Assembly (NCBI GenBank): GCA_028751875.1
Contig: CM054154.1
Location: forward strand, 54,241,462 to 54,305,461
From: Rapana venosa
Lineage: Eukaryota; Mollusca; Gastropoda; Neogastropoda; Muricidae
DNA length: 64,000 nt
Direction of reading: 5' to 3'
This document shows positions 1 to 11,790 of this stretch, piece after piece. Position 1 is the stretch's first letter. The number at the start of each line of letters is the position of its first letter. The notes below the pieces were generated by a model, which did no database searches, was not told where the DNA came from, and saw only the letters and a list, made by a program, of their open reading frames with translations. The position numbers were made by a program, and so were the translations under genes.

Positions 1-720
1 CCCCCCGGGGGGTCATGCTGCTGGGTACTTTGGGGGGCCCCTTTTTTGCCCCTACCCAAAGGAAAATTCCCCCCAAAAAGATTTTTTAGGGCCCCGGGCA
101 ACAAAAATTCCCACCCGGGTGGCCCCCCCCCAAGCCGCCCAAACTCCCCCAACCCCCCCCAAAGGGGGAACCAATCCCTGGCACAGAAGGATGGGAAACC
201 CAATCGAGGGCCCCAACCCGGGGCAATAAAAAAGGGAAATTTTTTTTTAATTTTTGTTAAAAAAAAGGTGGGAATTTTGCTCTTAATTAAACCGGGTTTT
301 CGGGGCCTAAGTTTTTTTAAAAATTTCCCCGGGTAAGGGTAAATCAAAACCCCCATGTTGGTTAATTTTTGAACAAACTTTCCGTCCTTAAAAAAGCCAA
401 CTTGGGTAGCCCAGAGCCCAAAACCCCACTCTGGGGGGACCCCCCGATCCAAAATTCCCAACCTTTAAAAAGCCCGCGATTCCCTCCTAACCAAGGGCAA
501 ACCCCTGCCCTCGGTGGTGGTCCCTTTTACTACCAATAAATCCCAATGTTTGAAAAAAACCCCGAGGGGTTTTAAACCCTTTTTTTTAAATTAAAAATTT
601 ATGCAAGGCTTCTCTTTTTTTTAAAATTAAAAAGGTAATCCCCTTTTCTCTTTTTTTTTAAAAATTATAAAAAGGTTACCCCCTTTTTTTTTTAATCCTT
701 TTTTTTTTTTTAATTATGAT
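1..720. other. No gene; homopolymer-rich low-quality sequence
   Basis: Short runs of C, G, A and T follow each other without codon structure or a recognisable repeat. From about 560 to 715 the sequence is mostly T and A runs. The open frame from 46 to 336 is rich in Pro, Lys and Phe only because of these runs. It reads as unpolished long-read sequence. I see nothing functional here. Confidence 0.7.
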
Positions 721-1195
721 GTGCTAGCCACACAACATTTTAGTTTACCAGCTCCTAAAGATGGGTCCCACTACACATCTATGAGTGCTAAGTCCTTAAC
801 CACTGAGACTATACAGCCCACTCAAGACCCATATCAAGTGACTTTTGATACCCCCTACTGGAAATTACGCCTATGGAGATTTGTGCTTTTTGAGAGATAT
901 TGTGGTCAATATCAGCCATCAGGTATCTCCTCCACCTTTACGGAATTTGACAAGAATAACAAACATAAACTAACTGTGCCGACAGAATACACTCCAACTC
1001 TGCCAAATGAACTCTGGCACTCTTTCATTCAAGTTTCTTTAGACTCCTGCAAACTTTTATCCATTCATATTTTAAACACTCACTGGGACACTATTGATAC
1101 AGGGAAATGTGTGCCAGCTGTGGGTTTGAGAAGGAGTTTGATACTCTAAAAAACTATTGTGAATGATTTGCAGATTCAACCTGACTACAGCAAAT
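721..1195 (+). pseudogene. LINE ORF1-like N-terminal domain, frameshifted
   Basis: An open frame of 142 codons (721-1149) is followed, after a +1 shift near 1115, by a continuation whose residues include EKEFDTLK (about 1128-1151). A hydrophobic beta-rich stretch (KLLSIHILNTHWDTIDTGKC) precedes this EF-x-x-LK end. That layout resembles an N-terminal domain I associate with uncharacterised invertebrate retroelement proteins, where a strand-rich ILVQG-type segment is followed by a W..EF..L helix. Family membership is inference from memory. The first in-frame codon is not ATG, so the real start is upstream or lost. It lies on the same strand and about 1.4 kb upstream of an SGNH-hydrolase-like segment, so the two probably belong to one ORF1-type protein. 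A broken host gene cannot be excluded. Confidence 0.4.
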
Positions 1196-1289
1196 GCCCC
1201 AAAAAGTCCTTTGTTCCATGTGGCACCAAACCCCCATGATCCACTGGCCATCATGGACAGCACACCTCCTGTGTTGCCATCCCAGCCCC

Positions 1290-2560
1290 CCAGCCCGCGC
1301 TAGTTGATGACCACTCTCTCCCCCTGACCAGTCAGCATTAAATCCCCCCAGTTACCCCACCCTTTTCCCCAAACTCCACAACCCTCCAATCTGCAATCAC
1401 CCTCCTCCATCAGTCCCCCCATCACCCTCCCCTTCCGTCTACCTTGTCCCCCACCCCCACTCTCTACACCCCCCCAGGCCTCATCCCCTGATAAGGATAC
1501 TTCCCCCCCTCCTCCTCCCCTCCAGGGGCGAATACCACCCCCACCCTTCCTCCATGACCCCTCACTGATCCTCAACCCCTCCCTTCAACAACAAGATTCC
1601 CTGAATCCCCATCACCTCCCCTTCCTTCCTCCTTTACCAAAACCCCAAACCTGTCCCACTCCTACCCCCTCCCCCCGTCCAGACCTTCCCTCAAAAACCA
1701 ACACTCACCTTCTCAAGTGACCCTCTACACCGCAACGCACCAAACCTTCCACTCTCATGGAGAGTCTAACATTGCTACAGTAAACCCTGCTCTCCAGTCA
1801 ACTCACCGCTGCAAAACCCCCCATCTCAACATGCAGAGCAAAATACATCACTTGAATCTCAACTTTTGCAAACAAGGGCAACAGATGAACAAAACACCCA
1901 AAACATCACTGATTCGGGACCAGAATGAAAAACTCCATGAAAAAAATGAAAAAAAGCAGTTTCAAATCAAATCAGTGAACTACCAAGCAGCCACAAAACC
2001 CAGCAAACCAACTGAAAGAAACAGCAAACTCCAGTCATTCAAAGACAGTCAAAGCAATATCAACAAAAGCACCAAGACACAACTACAGACTCTCTCTGCT
2101 GCCAAACAGTCACATCATTCAGTGGCACAGACAGACAATGCAAACACAGAGCTTCCTCCTGCTGAAAATGTCCCCACAAACAGAAATATAGTGTAGATGT
2201 TTCAAACAGATTTGAAGTCTTTCAAGACAATGCAAACAGATTTACTCTCAGCCACAGCAGACAAACCACTGACCAATGTAAACAAATCAACTCTTCATCT
2301 GGGGCATACACAGACTAAAAGCAGCCAATTCTTGTAGACAAATTACAAACTTCTCACTCTCACTCCCTTTGACTAACAATCAACGTAACAAAAAACCCTT
2401 CTTGCCCACACCCCCCCCCCTATTCATTCACAGTCCACAGCCACACATCTCAATACACAGACACGCAAACAGCCCAAGTCCCAGCTACCCAAAAAAGCCC
2501 CACCCCGCCTATCTTCCTTAACTGCTCTGAAGCAGAAAACTGTCCCACCCAATATCAACA
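1290..2560 (+). pseudogene. Low-complexity linker of ORF1-like protein (Pro-rich, then Ser/Thr/Gln/Asn-rich)
   Basis: From 1290 to about 1700 the plus strand is C-rich and encodes Pro/Ser/Thr in any frame. From 1717 to 2196 one frame stays open for 159 codons and is rich in Gln, Asn, Thr, Lys and Ser, with no hydrophobic core. The open frame ends at a TAG at 2194-2196, but the same composition continues to about 2480 in other frames. This fits a disordered linker between the N-terminal domain upstream and the SGNH-like segment downstream. No motif is recognisable. The plus orientation is inferred from its neighbours. Confidence 0.35.
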
Positions 2561-2900
2561 CACGACTGTTGGGTGCTCTGTGTTGGTGCAATTTGGGCAA
2601 CAACAAAATGCCAACACACAGCCATGGTCTGTAACCTGTCGTGCCCGGCCTGACTGTCGACCACCTGTGTCAGTTTGGGTATTGTCTCGCCCCCTTCACC
2701 CCTCACAGACGTGTGGTATTCCACGTTGGGATCAATAACTGCTACACGGGTCTGTTTCTTCAGCAGATTGGTCAGGCTGATCCGACTGCTCAGAGGGTGT
2801 TTCCCCGGGCCGCACTACATGCCTCCTCACTCCTTCCTCCCCCTTTGGGCGACACCCGCTCAGAGAAGTGCTTCCGATTGACACCCAATCTAAAGAACCC
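2561..2900 (+). pseudogene. SGNH/GDSL-hydrolase-like C-terminal domain of LINE ORF1 remnant
   Basis: GCSVL at 2571-2585 could be a mutated block I (GDS-type) motif. About 50 codons later comes GLTVDHLC, then a beta strand and HVGINNC (2722-2742), which matches block V of SGNH hydrolases (H-V-G-x-N-D). After a frame change near 2745 the residues LVRLIRLLRGCFPG and then an SSLLPP-like stretch follow, the usual helix-strand order of such domains. Esterase-type ORF1 proteins are established for CR1-like LINEs in several animals. Here the domain is split over at least two frames and block III is not visible, so it is non-functional as read. Downstream of about 2900 the sequence degenerates into homopolymer noise. 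Confidence 0.5.
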
Positions 2901-3493
2901 GGGGTTTTCAGGAAGGGGTTCCCTAAGGAAAAACCACCCCCCCCTTCCCTACCCAATTTCGGGTTTTCCCCCAAAAAAAAAGTGATGTCCCGTAAACAGC
3001 CTACATCCAAGCTCAGAGGATGTGAGCCCTTTTCCCAAACAAAACCCTCGGGGGAACCTTGGGTTAATTTGTCCCCCGGGTGATCCCCAATCTCCGCCAC
3101 AAAATTTAAACCAGCCCCCTTCCCTGCCGCTTGTGGACGCAGTGAAGGGGCCCCGGGAAGGGATGGAGACGGTACCCACCCGGGACAGAAAAACCCAAAC
3201 CCCAGTGTTCCTACCCCCCTTTGTCCTTTCCACCTCCCCAAAAATTTTTCCCCCTGTGACTGTTTTGACTTTTCCCTTTCCACCCAGAAAACCCCGGGAA
3301 AACCCAAATTTTCCCCTTTGCAGTTACGCGGGGTCGGCAGCCTTTTAGCCTTTCCCAGTTTAAAAAAAACCGAAAAATTTAAAGGGTTTGGGTTCATGGG
3401 AACTGCCCCCAACCCCTAGTTTTTTTTGAAGTTTTGGGGGAAATTTATAAAGGTCTAGGGGTTTGGGGTGGTTGTGTATTGTTATGTGTGGGT

Positions 3494-3527
<34 letters not shown>

Positions 3528-5030
3528 GTGTGTCCCCCATGGGCAGGGTAAATGCATAATTTGTTTAAAAGCATAATATATGTGAAAATCCCCGTTCTCT
3601 TAATTCCCGGGGTTAATTTTTATTTATTAAAAATTTTTTTTTTTGGTTTTGTGTTTTTCAACCTTACATGTTAAATTTTCCCTTCCCCCCCCCCTTTTTC
3701 CAATTTTTTTAACTTTTACCCCAAAGGGAGCATACAAAAACCTATTTCTACAAACCTAATATTTTTCAGAAATGGCCATGTCAAGTTCTCCCCCACTATA
3801 CTCTATGTTCTAGTTTTTTTATTTTCTTTAAAACCCTTTTTTCTGCGGGTTTTTCTGACTGCCTTTCTCCCTGTCTCTCTGTACAACCTCGCCTTCCCCC
3901 TTTCTTCAGGAATGATTTTGGTGTCTGCTGCAGTTTTATCAACAAGGTTTGCACATTTGAAACTTTTTTTGCCCCTTTTTTAAAGCGGATTATTGAACAT
4001 TGAAATATTTATAGGGATTTTGGCAATAACATTTAAAAAGTACAAAAAGGGGAATAGGGATACTTTTTCCCAAAACCCGAAATCTTTTTTAAAACCTTTA
4101 AAATTTTTTTCCTTTATTTTTCATTTTTCCCCGTATTTGTATATTTTTTTTTAAACTTTATAGGGTTTTGCATTGCATTGGTATAATAATCCTGAATTGG
4201 TGTGTATGGTATACATTTTTTTGAAACTTGTTAATTTTTTGGGGGAGAAATTTTTGTAAGATCAAAATTGGGTATATTTTGTGAGGGTTTTATTTAAATT
4301 TTACGTGTTTTTTTGGGGGTTTTTTTTTAAATTTTGTATTTTTCCCTTTTGTTTTCTTTTTTCTTTTTGTGGTGGCTTTTAAAACCCTGAAATTCAAACC
4401 ACAGCCTTATTAGCCGCCCCCTCCCTTACGTAAAGTTCTTCCCTCAGACAAGGGGGCCCTTTAAAAACAGGTTAGGTGTCCCTAAAAAAAACAATAAACC
4501 CAAATTTAAAAAAAGTTTGGCATTGTAGCTTTCTATTTAAGGAGGGGGAATGGTTTCATTTGTTGGGTTTTGGCTGAACCCCGCCTTTTTTTAAAATATA
4601 ACGGACACAGTTGCACTTTCCCCAGGATAAAAAATTTTATTTCCCCAAAGATCCCTAAAAAAACCCCAAAAATACAGGTTTTAACATATTTTGCTTCTTC
4701 ATTTGCTGTAAAAGGGGCTATAAATTTTTGATGTGTTGATATCGAATGGATTTAAAGTAGAAATAAAAATTAAAGCCCCGTGGCCCACTTTTGAAGGATT
4801 ATTTACAAAAAGGGCCGTCAGAACCACAAATTTGGGTTTGTTTAGATTTAATTCTCAAGGGAAATAAAGTTGCCCCCTTTTAAAATTTTAAAAACTTTTA
4901 TTCTTGGAGATTTTAAGGAAAGATTTACTAAACCCAAAAACCGAAATGGGATCAAAAACTTTAGGGTTTGTTTGGGTTTCTGGAACAACAAATAATTAAA
5001 CCCCCCCTTTTATAAAAGCCCTCAGAAAAT
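2901..5030. other. No gene; noisy C-rich then AT-rich sequence
   Basis: Positions 2900-3400 are C-rich with homopolymer runs, and 3540-5030 is T/A-rich. Several open frames cross 2732-3412 but have Pro/Gly/Lys-biased composition and no motif. I found no LINE reading, RNA gene or ordered repeat apart from the G run listed separately. Confidence 0.6.
3496..3526. repeat. Poly-G run of 31 bases
   Basis: An uninterrupted G tract follows GGTTT and ends before AGTGTG. The flank (GTTATGTGTGGG before it, GTGTGT after it) suggests that a GT-rich microsatellite has been miscalled or collapsed into G. A true 31-base G tract would be unusual. Confidence 0.8.
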
Positions 5031-5040
5031 TTTAAATTGG

Positions 5041-6541
5041 ATCATTATCTTTCATCTCATCATCATCATCTTTCTCATCATCGTCCCGGGGCCCTTTGGC
5101 CCGGTCGGGGAGGGGGACCCCGAAAGCGTGCCGGGGGAAAGGGCCTCCCCCAACCATCCGGTCCTGGCTCTCCGATTTGGATCCGAGTCTTTCTCGGGTT
5201 TCCCTTCTTGATTTTTGTCCATCCATGATTTGTTCTGTTTTCCCCTCTTTCTGCCACTTGGGGTTTTCCCCTCCCGACGGGTTTTTGGAAAAGTGTTGTG
5301 GGGGGTTTGACGTGGCCAAAACCTGTCAGCTTTTTTTTTTGGACGATGGTGAAAAGGGGGTTTCCCTGTGGACCTGCCAGCGGTTTTTTGGGGCTTTTGG
5401 GACAAATTCATTGGTCTTTCGTTTCTCCGGATTGAGTAGTTTTCTATGGATTTTGTTTCAAAAGACTGGATTCGCTTTTTTGTTTAGCAGTCAAAGTCAG
5501 GTTTCACTTCCCTACCCCAGGTGTTGAAAATTTGGGCTTTGTTTGAGCTTTAGTTTGATTGGGGGGAAATAAAACTCTTTACTTTTTCCCCTTATGGTTT
5601 GGGGAGTTTTGTCATGGAAAATGGTTTCCATGGGGTAGTTGACTTTGATTTTGCGTCGATCGCCCTTTCCTTTTTGAGGGTAGCGCCAAAAGGGATTTTA
5701 AAAACGTCTCCCCCCTCCCGTTGCTTTGGGGTTCATGTAAATTTGCAGTGGCGTTGGGGCGTGTGTTAAAGTTAAAAATTATTTTTCCCAGTCACCTCCA
5801 AACCCTTTTGCTCCGCTTGTTCTAAGTCGGGCGTAAAATCTTGCAGCTCTGTGTTATTCCCCCCAAAGAGGTCAATGTCACGGGGGAAACCCCAAATTGT
5901 TGAGGGGGTTTTGCCCCAAGGGGGTGGTAAGGGGTGGAAATCATGGAGGGTCTTTCATAATTTTTCCAAGAACCCGATTAAACCCCCATGGAGATAACAG
6001 GCATTCTTGTGGACCCCCAAATGGATTTTTAAGTATCTCCCACCTTTATTGTTCAGAAAGGGTTTTCACTGTTGCGGTGTTGTATAGTGCTTGAAAGGTT
6101 TGCAAAAAGTCCTTCTTTAATGCCCAAAAATTCTGAGGAACCCGCCCGGGGCCCTTGGGCCCATACTCTGTCGAAGCCTTCTTGAAATCGATGGGAAGTT
6201 GTGGAGCGGGCTCTCTGATGTTGGGAAAATGTTTTTCCATAAGATGTTTTGGAGTTAAAAATTTTGTTCGATTGGGCTCCCGGGTGCCCGAACTCGTTGT
6301 TTCTCTGCAAAGGGTTTTTTCTGCCCCCTTCTTGGTCGATTCCAAAAAAACTTTGGGCATGACTTTTGGCTTTGGGGATGAGGCTGTTTTTTCTAAAATT
6401 TTGGCATTGGCGGGAAAATTCCCCTTTTTGGGCAGGGGTTTTGGGTGAGTTAAATTTTGTCCCTTTGTTTGGGCCAAAATTTATTATACATAACGCAAAA
6501 AAAACATACTTTAAGTATTTTTTCCTTATTGGTTTCAGCAA
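5041..6541 (-). pseudogene. Family E LINE reverse transcriptase remnant (copy E1)
   Basis: Read on the minus strand, the 3' part (5411 down to 5052) encodes KQNKSWMD and neighbouring residues that line up with the C-terminus of the better copy E3 (RGRQNKSWMDNIREW). The 5' part (about 6541-6046) encodes LPKKGNF, then FQALYNTA and ITSKKA-like stretches that match the E3 segments LPKKGNLRQCQNYRTISLIS and FQALYNTASSAV in order. The middle (about 5.4-6.0 kb) is too noisy to follow. The 3' end is a GATGAT-type tail (plus-strand ATC repeats at 5041-5086), as in E3. No endonuclease part is visible, so the copy is 5'-truncated or unreadable. Many frameshifts make it inactive; part of the damage is probably base-calling error. 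Confidence 0.75.
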
Positions 6542-6929
6542 TCTTAATCCCGTTGCGTACTTTGGGTTTTAAAGGGGCTAAAAAATTCCCAAAGTTTTGG
6601 GGATTTTAAAAATATAATTACCCAATTCAAAAAACTTCTTGGGTAATTTTCTTTCGGAGGGTTTAACTCACCCCCTTACACGAAAGTATATCAAATCGAG
6701 GGGCCCAAATTTAAGCTGCTGAATTTTGGGGAAAAACATTTATCTTGGGGTATGACAAATGCCCTTTATAAATTAAAAAAAAAAAAGGGTTTAAAAAAAA
6801 AAACCAAAACCCCCCTGGTAACAAAGACATAGAATCTGAGATAAACTTAAAAACCTTTTGAAAAACCCCGGGGAAATGAAAATTTTGGGGCACAAAGGAA
6901 TAAAGTGAAAACCCCTTTTAAAAAAGCAG

Positions 6930-8835
6930 TCAAAACATTAAATTTTTTCAACCGTTTTTAGTTACCACTAGTGACTCTCGGGAAAAATTGGAAGTCATCA
7001 ATACCTTATGTAAAACTTTTTTCAAAAAATAAAAAGTTCATTTAAAGGGGCATTTTTTTGCTGATGAATTAAACAGCCATTTTTTTTAAATGGGAGCAAA
7101 TAAAATTTTAAAATGGGGCAAGTCAAGGAAAAAAATTTTTATTACCTACAACCCAAAAATTAAATCAAAAATTTAATTTCCATTTTTAAACTAGCCCAAT
7201 TTACAAATTTTGGCCCTTTTTAGGGAAAACTTAAAAAAAGCAAAAAGATTTCTAGAAAAAACTTTATTAGACCAAAATTTGAAACCTCGAATTATTAAAA
7301 AATGGCTAGTCCCTTATTGTTGAAAACCCCTGACCCTATTATACAATTGTTTATTGAGGAAAAAAAAAGGTTTTTTTTCTTTTTAAGTTTTTAAAAAAGG
7401 GAAAAGTTATTCCCGTCCATAAATCAGGGTGACTTTCTCTTCTCCTTCAAAAATTTCAGGGGCCAAAATTTTAATTCTCTCTGTATATCTTAAAAAACCC
7501 CTTGAAAAAAAAAATACAAAAAATCCCTAAGTTCTTATTTTATATAAAAAAAAAACAAAACCAAAACTTATTGCACAAAAGGGGCCAAACAGGGTTTCGT
7601 AAAAACTTTTTCCCGTCCCTGCTCTAATCAGTCACTGGGCAAATCTCACACACTATAAATGGGCAATAAGTTTTCTGGCCTCCTTTTTGTTGGGCTTTGA
7701 AAAAAAACATTTTTATGTGTCAACCACTCTTTGTTATTGCGGGAAATTAGAATTGGGCAAACTGCCACCTGAAGCTATCCAACTCTAGAAAATTTTTTGT
7801 TTTAAAAGGAGGGGTTGTATCTGTAAATAATCAAACATCAGAATTTCCCCCTTTTGATATGGGGTACCACAAGGCTCAGTTTGGGGGCCATCATTTTTTC
7901 GTTATTTAAAATGATTTTTCCCCCGGTTTTTTTAAATGTAAATGTTTAAAAAATTTTTGACGATACCACTCTTTTTGTAGTGATTCCCCATTCCCGCAGA
8001 TTTAAATCGCAAAATTCAATACAGTATTTACCGATTTTAATTTTTTTGGGTCAATTAAACCCCATTTCCTTAAATGCCCCAAAAAAACAAAAGAAAGTTT
8101 TGTAACAGAAGACAGAAAAGTCAAAAAATGAATGTAGGTTTTTAACCTTTGGGTGCTGGATAACGGAAAAAGTTAAAGAAGTTGACTCATATAAAATTTA
8201 GGTGTTACCATTTACAAAAATATGACTTGGACTGATTACATAAAGTCCCCTAGGGGAAAAAGCCTAGCTCACGGCTACTTCCCAAAATTTTCCAACAAAA
8301 AAAAACTTTCTAAATTTAAACTTCTCGAAAAATATTTTTTTGCGGGTCCTTTCCTTTTTAACCCCAAACATTGGGCAAAGCGGGCAATATTTGGGATGCC
8401 CGCAGTGGAAAAAAACTTTTAAATTTATTCAAACGTTTATATAAAAAGGGGGGCCGTTAAAAATTGTATTGGTTTTTTAAAAACAAAACACCCTGAAATT
8501 GAGGAATTTTAAACAAATAAAAGTCCCGACATTTCGAAAACCCACTTTTTTTTCCCAAAAAAGTGTGTTTTAAAGCAAAAAATTTTTTAAAACAAAAAGT
8601 ACCTCCCAATTTACCAAAGCTTTCAAAGTTAACCCCCTAGGGCACCCAAACCCTTTGCTTAAAATTTTCAAAACCCAGAAAAAACTTATATAAATCGAGG
8701 GCCCCTTTTTATTCCGGCAGTAACCTATGGAAAAAACTCCCCAAAAAAAAGGGAAATGTATTAAAAGCAAAAAATTTAGTATTTAAAAAAAACAAAAAGA
8801 TATTTCATGAAAAAAAAAGTACAGAACACACTTGT
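6930..8835 (+). pseudogene. Family H CR1/jockey-like LINE RT remnant
   Basis: In several plus-strand frames the order of RT landmarks is clear. FADELNSHF lies near 7060. VIPVHKSGD (about 7410) matches the fingers motif. QTGFRKNF (about 7580) corresponds to QSGFR. GVPQGSVWGP (about 7862-7890) is RT motif B. DDTTLFVV (about 7960) is the catalytic DD box. A thumb region follows, with YLGV-like residues (about 8190) and MTWTDYIKS (8221). Near 8700 the residues resemble the usual C-terminal pattern ahead of the stop. The endonuclease is absent or unreadable upstream of 6930. The copy is heavily frameshifted with homopolymer noise and lies on the opposite strand from E1. It is distinct from family B, although both are CR1/jockey-type. 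Confidence 0.7.
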
Positions 8836-8984
8836 AAACTTTGAGGGGTGATTTAAGGGTTTACTGACGTTATTCTTTTAAAATCAGATATGACCCCCAA
8901 ATTTTTTATTATATGAGTAAAGTGTAAAAAATTTTTCTATAGGGGTTTTATTGGAAAATCAACCCCCAACCCGCTTTGAAACTG

Positions 8985-9002
8985 GTGTGTGTGTGTGTGT
9001 GT
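8985..9002. repeat. (GT)n microsatellite
   Basis: About nine GT units directly follow GAAACTG. It lies just beyond the end of the H remnant. Confidence 0.8.
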
Positions 9003-9136
9003 GTTTAAATAAAGTAAGTTTCAATTTTAAAAGTCTTTCCAAATTTAAGTGATACCAGTGGCCCCAAAAAAGGAGACTAATGAAAGAGATGGGGTAGATG
9101 ATTTTGTAGATGATAGTAGATAGATAGATCTACTCT

Positions 9137-9275
9137 GTGTGTTGCCCTGCGGTGTTTTGTGTGTGTGTTTTGTGTGTGGGTGTGTGGTGGGGTGGTGTGT
9201 GTGTTGGGGTTTGTGTGTGGTGGTGGGGTGTGTGTATGTTTGTGTTGTGTGTGTGTGGGTGTGTTTTGTGTGTAA
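9137..9275. repeat. GT-rich imperfect microsatellite (3' region of D1)
   Basis: GT units are interrupted by GG and TT, so the plus strand is GT and the D1 coding strand is CA. It lies about 600 bp beyond the end of the D1 RNase H segment, a place where the other D copies also carry a CA tract in element orientation. The Thr/His-rich open frames across it are repeat artefacts. Confidence 0.75.
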
Positions 9276-9784
9276 TTAAAGAGTAATAACAAGGGGGAAA
9301 TACAAAGTGTATTTTTAACATAAAAAAATCAAGAAAACATTTTAAAAAAAAAATAGAAAAAGAAAGGGGGGGGGGGGGGGTGGGAAAGGAAAAAAAAAAT
9401 TCAAAAGAACTAAACTAAAAATTTAAAAGCCCTATAGGATTAACAAAAAACCTTTAGCAAGTCAAACTTTGCTTTACTTGTTCCCAAACCCTTTGTAATG
9501 GTATTTCCCGAAAAAAGGGAGGGGGATAAGTTTTTAAATTTTACAAAAAGTATGATTGGGGAATTTTTAAATTAAATTTACCCCATAGCATTTAAAAATC
9601 CTTGCTGAATTTTTTTTGTGAATGCATTTATCTTTTCCTGAAAAAACCCAAAGCCTTGGGGGTTTTCCCTTTTTTTGACCGCATTTTAAAAATCTCTAAT
9701 TTATCAATGCTTCAATTTTCTTTTTCCCCCCCGGGTTGAATGTGGGAAAACTGCCCTTTATTTGCCGGGTGCTTTTTATGAATT
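9276..9784 (-). pseudogene. Probable 3' end of LINE D1, degraded
   Basis: This stretch lies between the RNase H part of D1 and its CA/GT tract. It holds a 15-base G run (9366-9380) and many A/T runs, and no continuous frame can be followed. By position it should correspond to the D C-terminal cysteine/histidine segment that is readable in D2, but I could not locate that motif here. Confidence 0.35.
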
Positions 9785-11640
9785 TATTTAAGGAAGTTCT
9801 TTAACAACTGTAACCCCCTGCAATTGGGGTAGAGAGGGCATGCAGCCCGTAGATCCCGGGCAAATTTCGTGCACCTTTTTCCCCAGCCCCCATAACCCCT
9901 ATTAGAAAATATCCTATATGTGAAGGAATCCAGCAAAAGGAAACATGAATTCCTCTTAAGCACAGAAGATTTATAAAGTATTTGATATTTAGTATAAGTT
10001 TAGGAGATTGCTTATAAGTTATTGACTTTAAGGCATATAAAACTGATTTTGAATCCACACAAAGTAATATGTGAAAGAAACAGTATGGATGATCTAAAAT
10101 AAAATTCAAAGCCATGAGAATAGCGATCAGTTCAGCTGTAAAAACAGATCGATTTTTGCCAACATAATATGACTTTTCTACTTTTAGTGTTGGTATGACG
10201 AATGCTGAACCTGCTTGATGATTGTCTAAAAAAGAGCCATCTGTATAAATTTTAAGATAATGAGAGTAATTATGTTCTATATGTGAATGAACATTAACTG
10301 CCATGATATTTGGATTCTCATTCTTTTTCATGTTAATATAATCTACATCAAAGTGAGCTCGCTTCATTTCCCAAACAGGACAGACTGAAACTGCTCTTTG
10401 TGAGTCTACATCAGATGTTAAAATTTCAGAACGCTCGTAAAGATCTGATGTATAGGTACTTATTGTCATTAAAGAGCATATGTTTCGGGCTCTTTTGGGA
10501 TAATCTGTTTCAGACCTCATTTTCATTTCTTCTGAAGCAAAGTTTTCAGGTGTTGAGCTTCTCAGAATATATTTAGCTCATACAAGTTGTCGGTACTCAT
10601 CAAGTGGTAACATTCCAGTTTCGTTATATGTATCAAGTGCCGAGGCATGAAATGGCACACCTAGAGCAAGTCTGTACGCCTTACAGTCTACACTTTGAAG
10701 CTTCTTTAATAAGTACTTAGGTGCACTAAAATAAACTTCTTGTCCATAGGATAATTTAGATATAGTTAGAGAGGTAGACAGATGTTTCAAAATTTGTCAT
10801 GTCTGTCCCCAAACTGCTTTCTACAAATTTTAACAGATTAAACATTTTCTTCTTTTGTTAAAATAATTCATTGGCATTCAATTAACTTTGAAGAAAGAAA
10901 AAACCTAAAAACTTACTAAGTGCTTATATTCAATTGTCCGTTTAATTTGAACACAGGTAAGTTGTCTGGATTTGCAACCGTTTTTTAAAAAGCATCAATG
11001 CGTTTTTCTGTGGTAATTTTAGGCCATTTTCAATTATGTACTTATTAAATTTTCAAGGTCTTTTTGGTACAGTTTTTTATAATTTAAAGACCTTTTCGTG
11101 TTTTTTTCATGGTAACATTCTCCACATGCATATGTCGTCTGCATATTGAATAGGAAACGTCTGAGAAAAATTGTTTGGGAAATTCAGGGTAATGGATATT
11201 AAATAAACGGTGCTATAACGGAACCTTGGAAAAAGCCCATATCAGATTTTGGATCTGAATAGTATTTCCTACTTTATCTGAATAGATCTATTGCTAAGAA
11301 AAGCTCTTGATGTAATGATAAATGTTAACGGAAAAGACCAATTTTTCTTTAACTTATTTAAATAATTACATCAACTGATTCATAGGCTTTATTTATGTCA
11401 AAACACGTTGCAAGAACATTTTTTCTACGTGCAAATTGTTGTTTTACACGTGTTGTAAGTTTAACTAGGTTATCTATAGCAGATCTACCTCGCTGGAAGC
11501 CTGCTTGGTTGTTTGCAATAATGTTATTTTTCTGACAATAGTATAGTAACCTTCCAAGAACAACTCTCTCCATGAGCTTTCCAGCATGTGAGGTCAATGC
11601 TATCATTGTTGCTTGTTTGTTTGTGTTATGACGGATATTT
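9785..11640 (-). pseudogene. Family D LINE (copy D1): RT palm, thumb and RNase H
   Basis: Reading leftwards on the minus strand, 11606-11358 encodes ALTSHAGKLMERVV, NNQAGFQRGRSAIDNL and ATCFDINKAYESVD (RT motifs up to motif A). The segment from 11350 to 10800 should hold motifs B and C, and is frameshifted. Positions 10790-10578 encode the thumb (SKLSYGQEVYFSAP, LALGVPFHAS). Positions 10526-9801 encode an RNase H domain. This order, RT then RNase H in the same polyprotein, is typical of I-superfamily LINEs. The endonuclease part is missing upstream of 11640, so the copy is 5'-truncated. It is cleaner than the surrounding noisy sequence down to about 9900, where quality drops and the reading is lost. 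Confidence 0.85.
9801..10526 (-). CDS. RNase H domain ORF of LINE D1 (241 codons, fragment)
   Basis: This open frame carries an RNase H fold of the type that degrades the RNA strand of an RNA-DNA hybrid during retrotransposition. Catalytic residues are visible: Asp in YTDGS (residue 96), Glu in TAELIAI (about 132) and Asp in VDSKSVL (about 158). The PSH of the handle/last-strand region is at about 201-203. The final Asp, normally a few residues after PSHxGxxxNExAD, is not readable because the frame runs into noise after PSHIGYF. Residues 1-90 are the linker following the RT thumb. The first Met is simply the first in frame; the frame is a downstream piece of a longer broken polyprotein, not an independent gene. 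Confidence 0.8.
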   Translation of the reverse strand: MKMRSETDYPKRARNICSLMTISTYTSDLYERSEILTSDVDSQRAVSVCPVWEMKRAHFDVDYINMKKNENPNIMAVNVHSHIEHNYSHYLKIYTDGSFLDNHQAGSAFVIPTLKVEKSYYVGKNRSVFTAELIAILMALNFILDHPYCFFHILLCVDSKSVLYALKSITYKQSPKLILNIKYFINLLCLRGIHVSFCWIPSHIGYFLIGVMGAGEKGARNLPGIYGLHALSTPIAGGYSC

Positions 11641-11790
11641 TTTTTAGATTTTTGAATTATTTGAATTGTATGGTTTAATATTTTTCAGGATTTTTTGTTT
11701 TGTTTTTAATTCCATATATGCATATGTTATTGTCTTTTTTTGTTTGATTTGTATAGTTTACCATAGATTAGGTTTTTTATTCTATGTCTG
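11641..11790. other. T-rich spacer, nothing recognised
   Basis: AT-rich sequence with T runs lies between the truncated 5' side of D1 and a conserved short repeat. No frame or motif is visible. Confidence 0.5.

Noticed and set aside
1300..1575. Gly-rich minus-strand open frame
   Set aside because: It arises from C-rich plus-strand sequence in the ORF1 linker; no motif.
2732..3412. 226-codon minus-strand open frame
   Set aside because: It overlaps the SGNH-like plus-strand segment and noisy C-rich sequence, with Gly/Pro/Lys bias and no domain.
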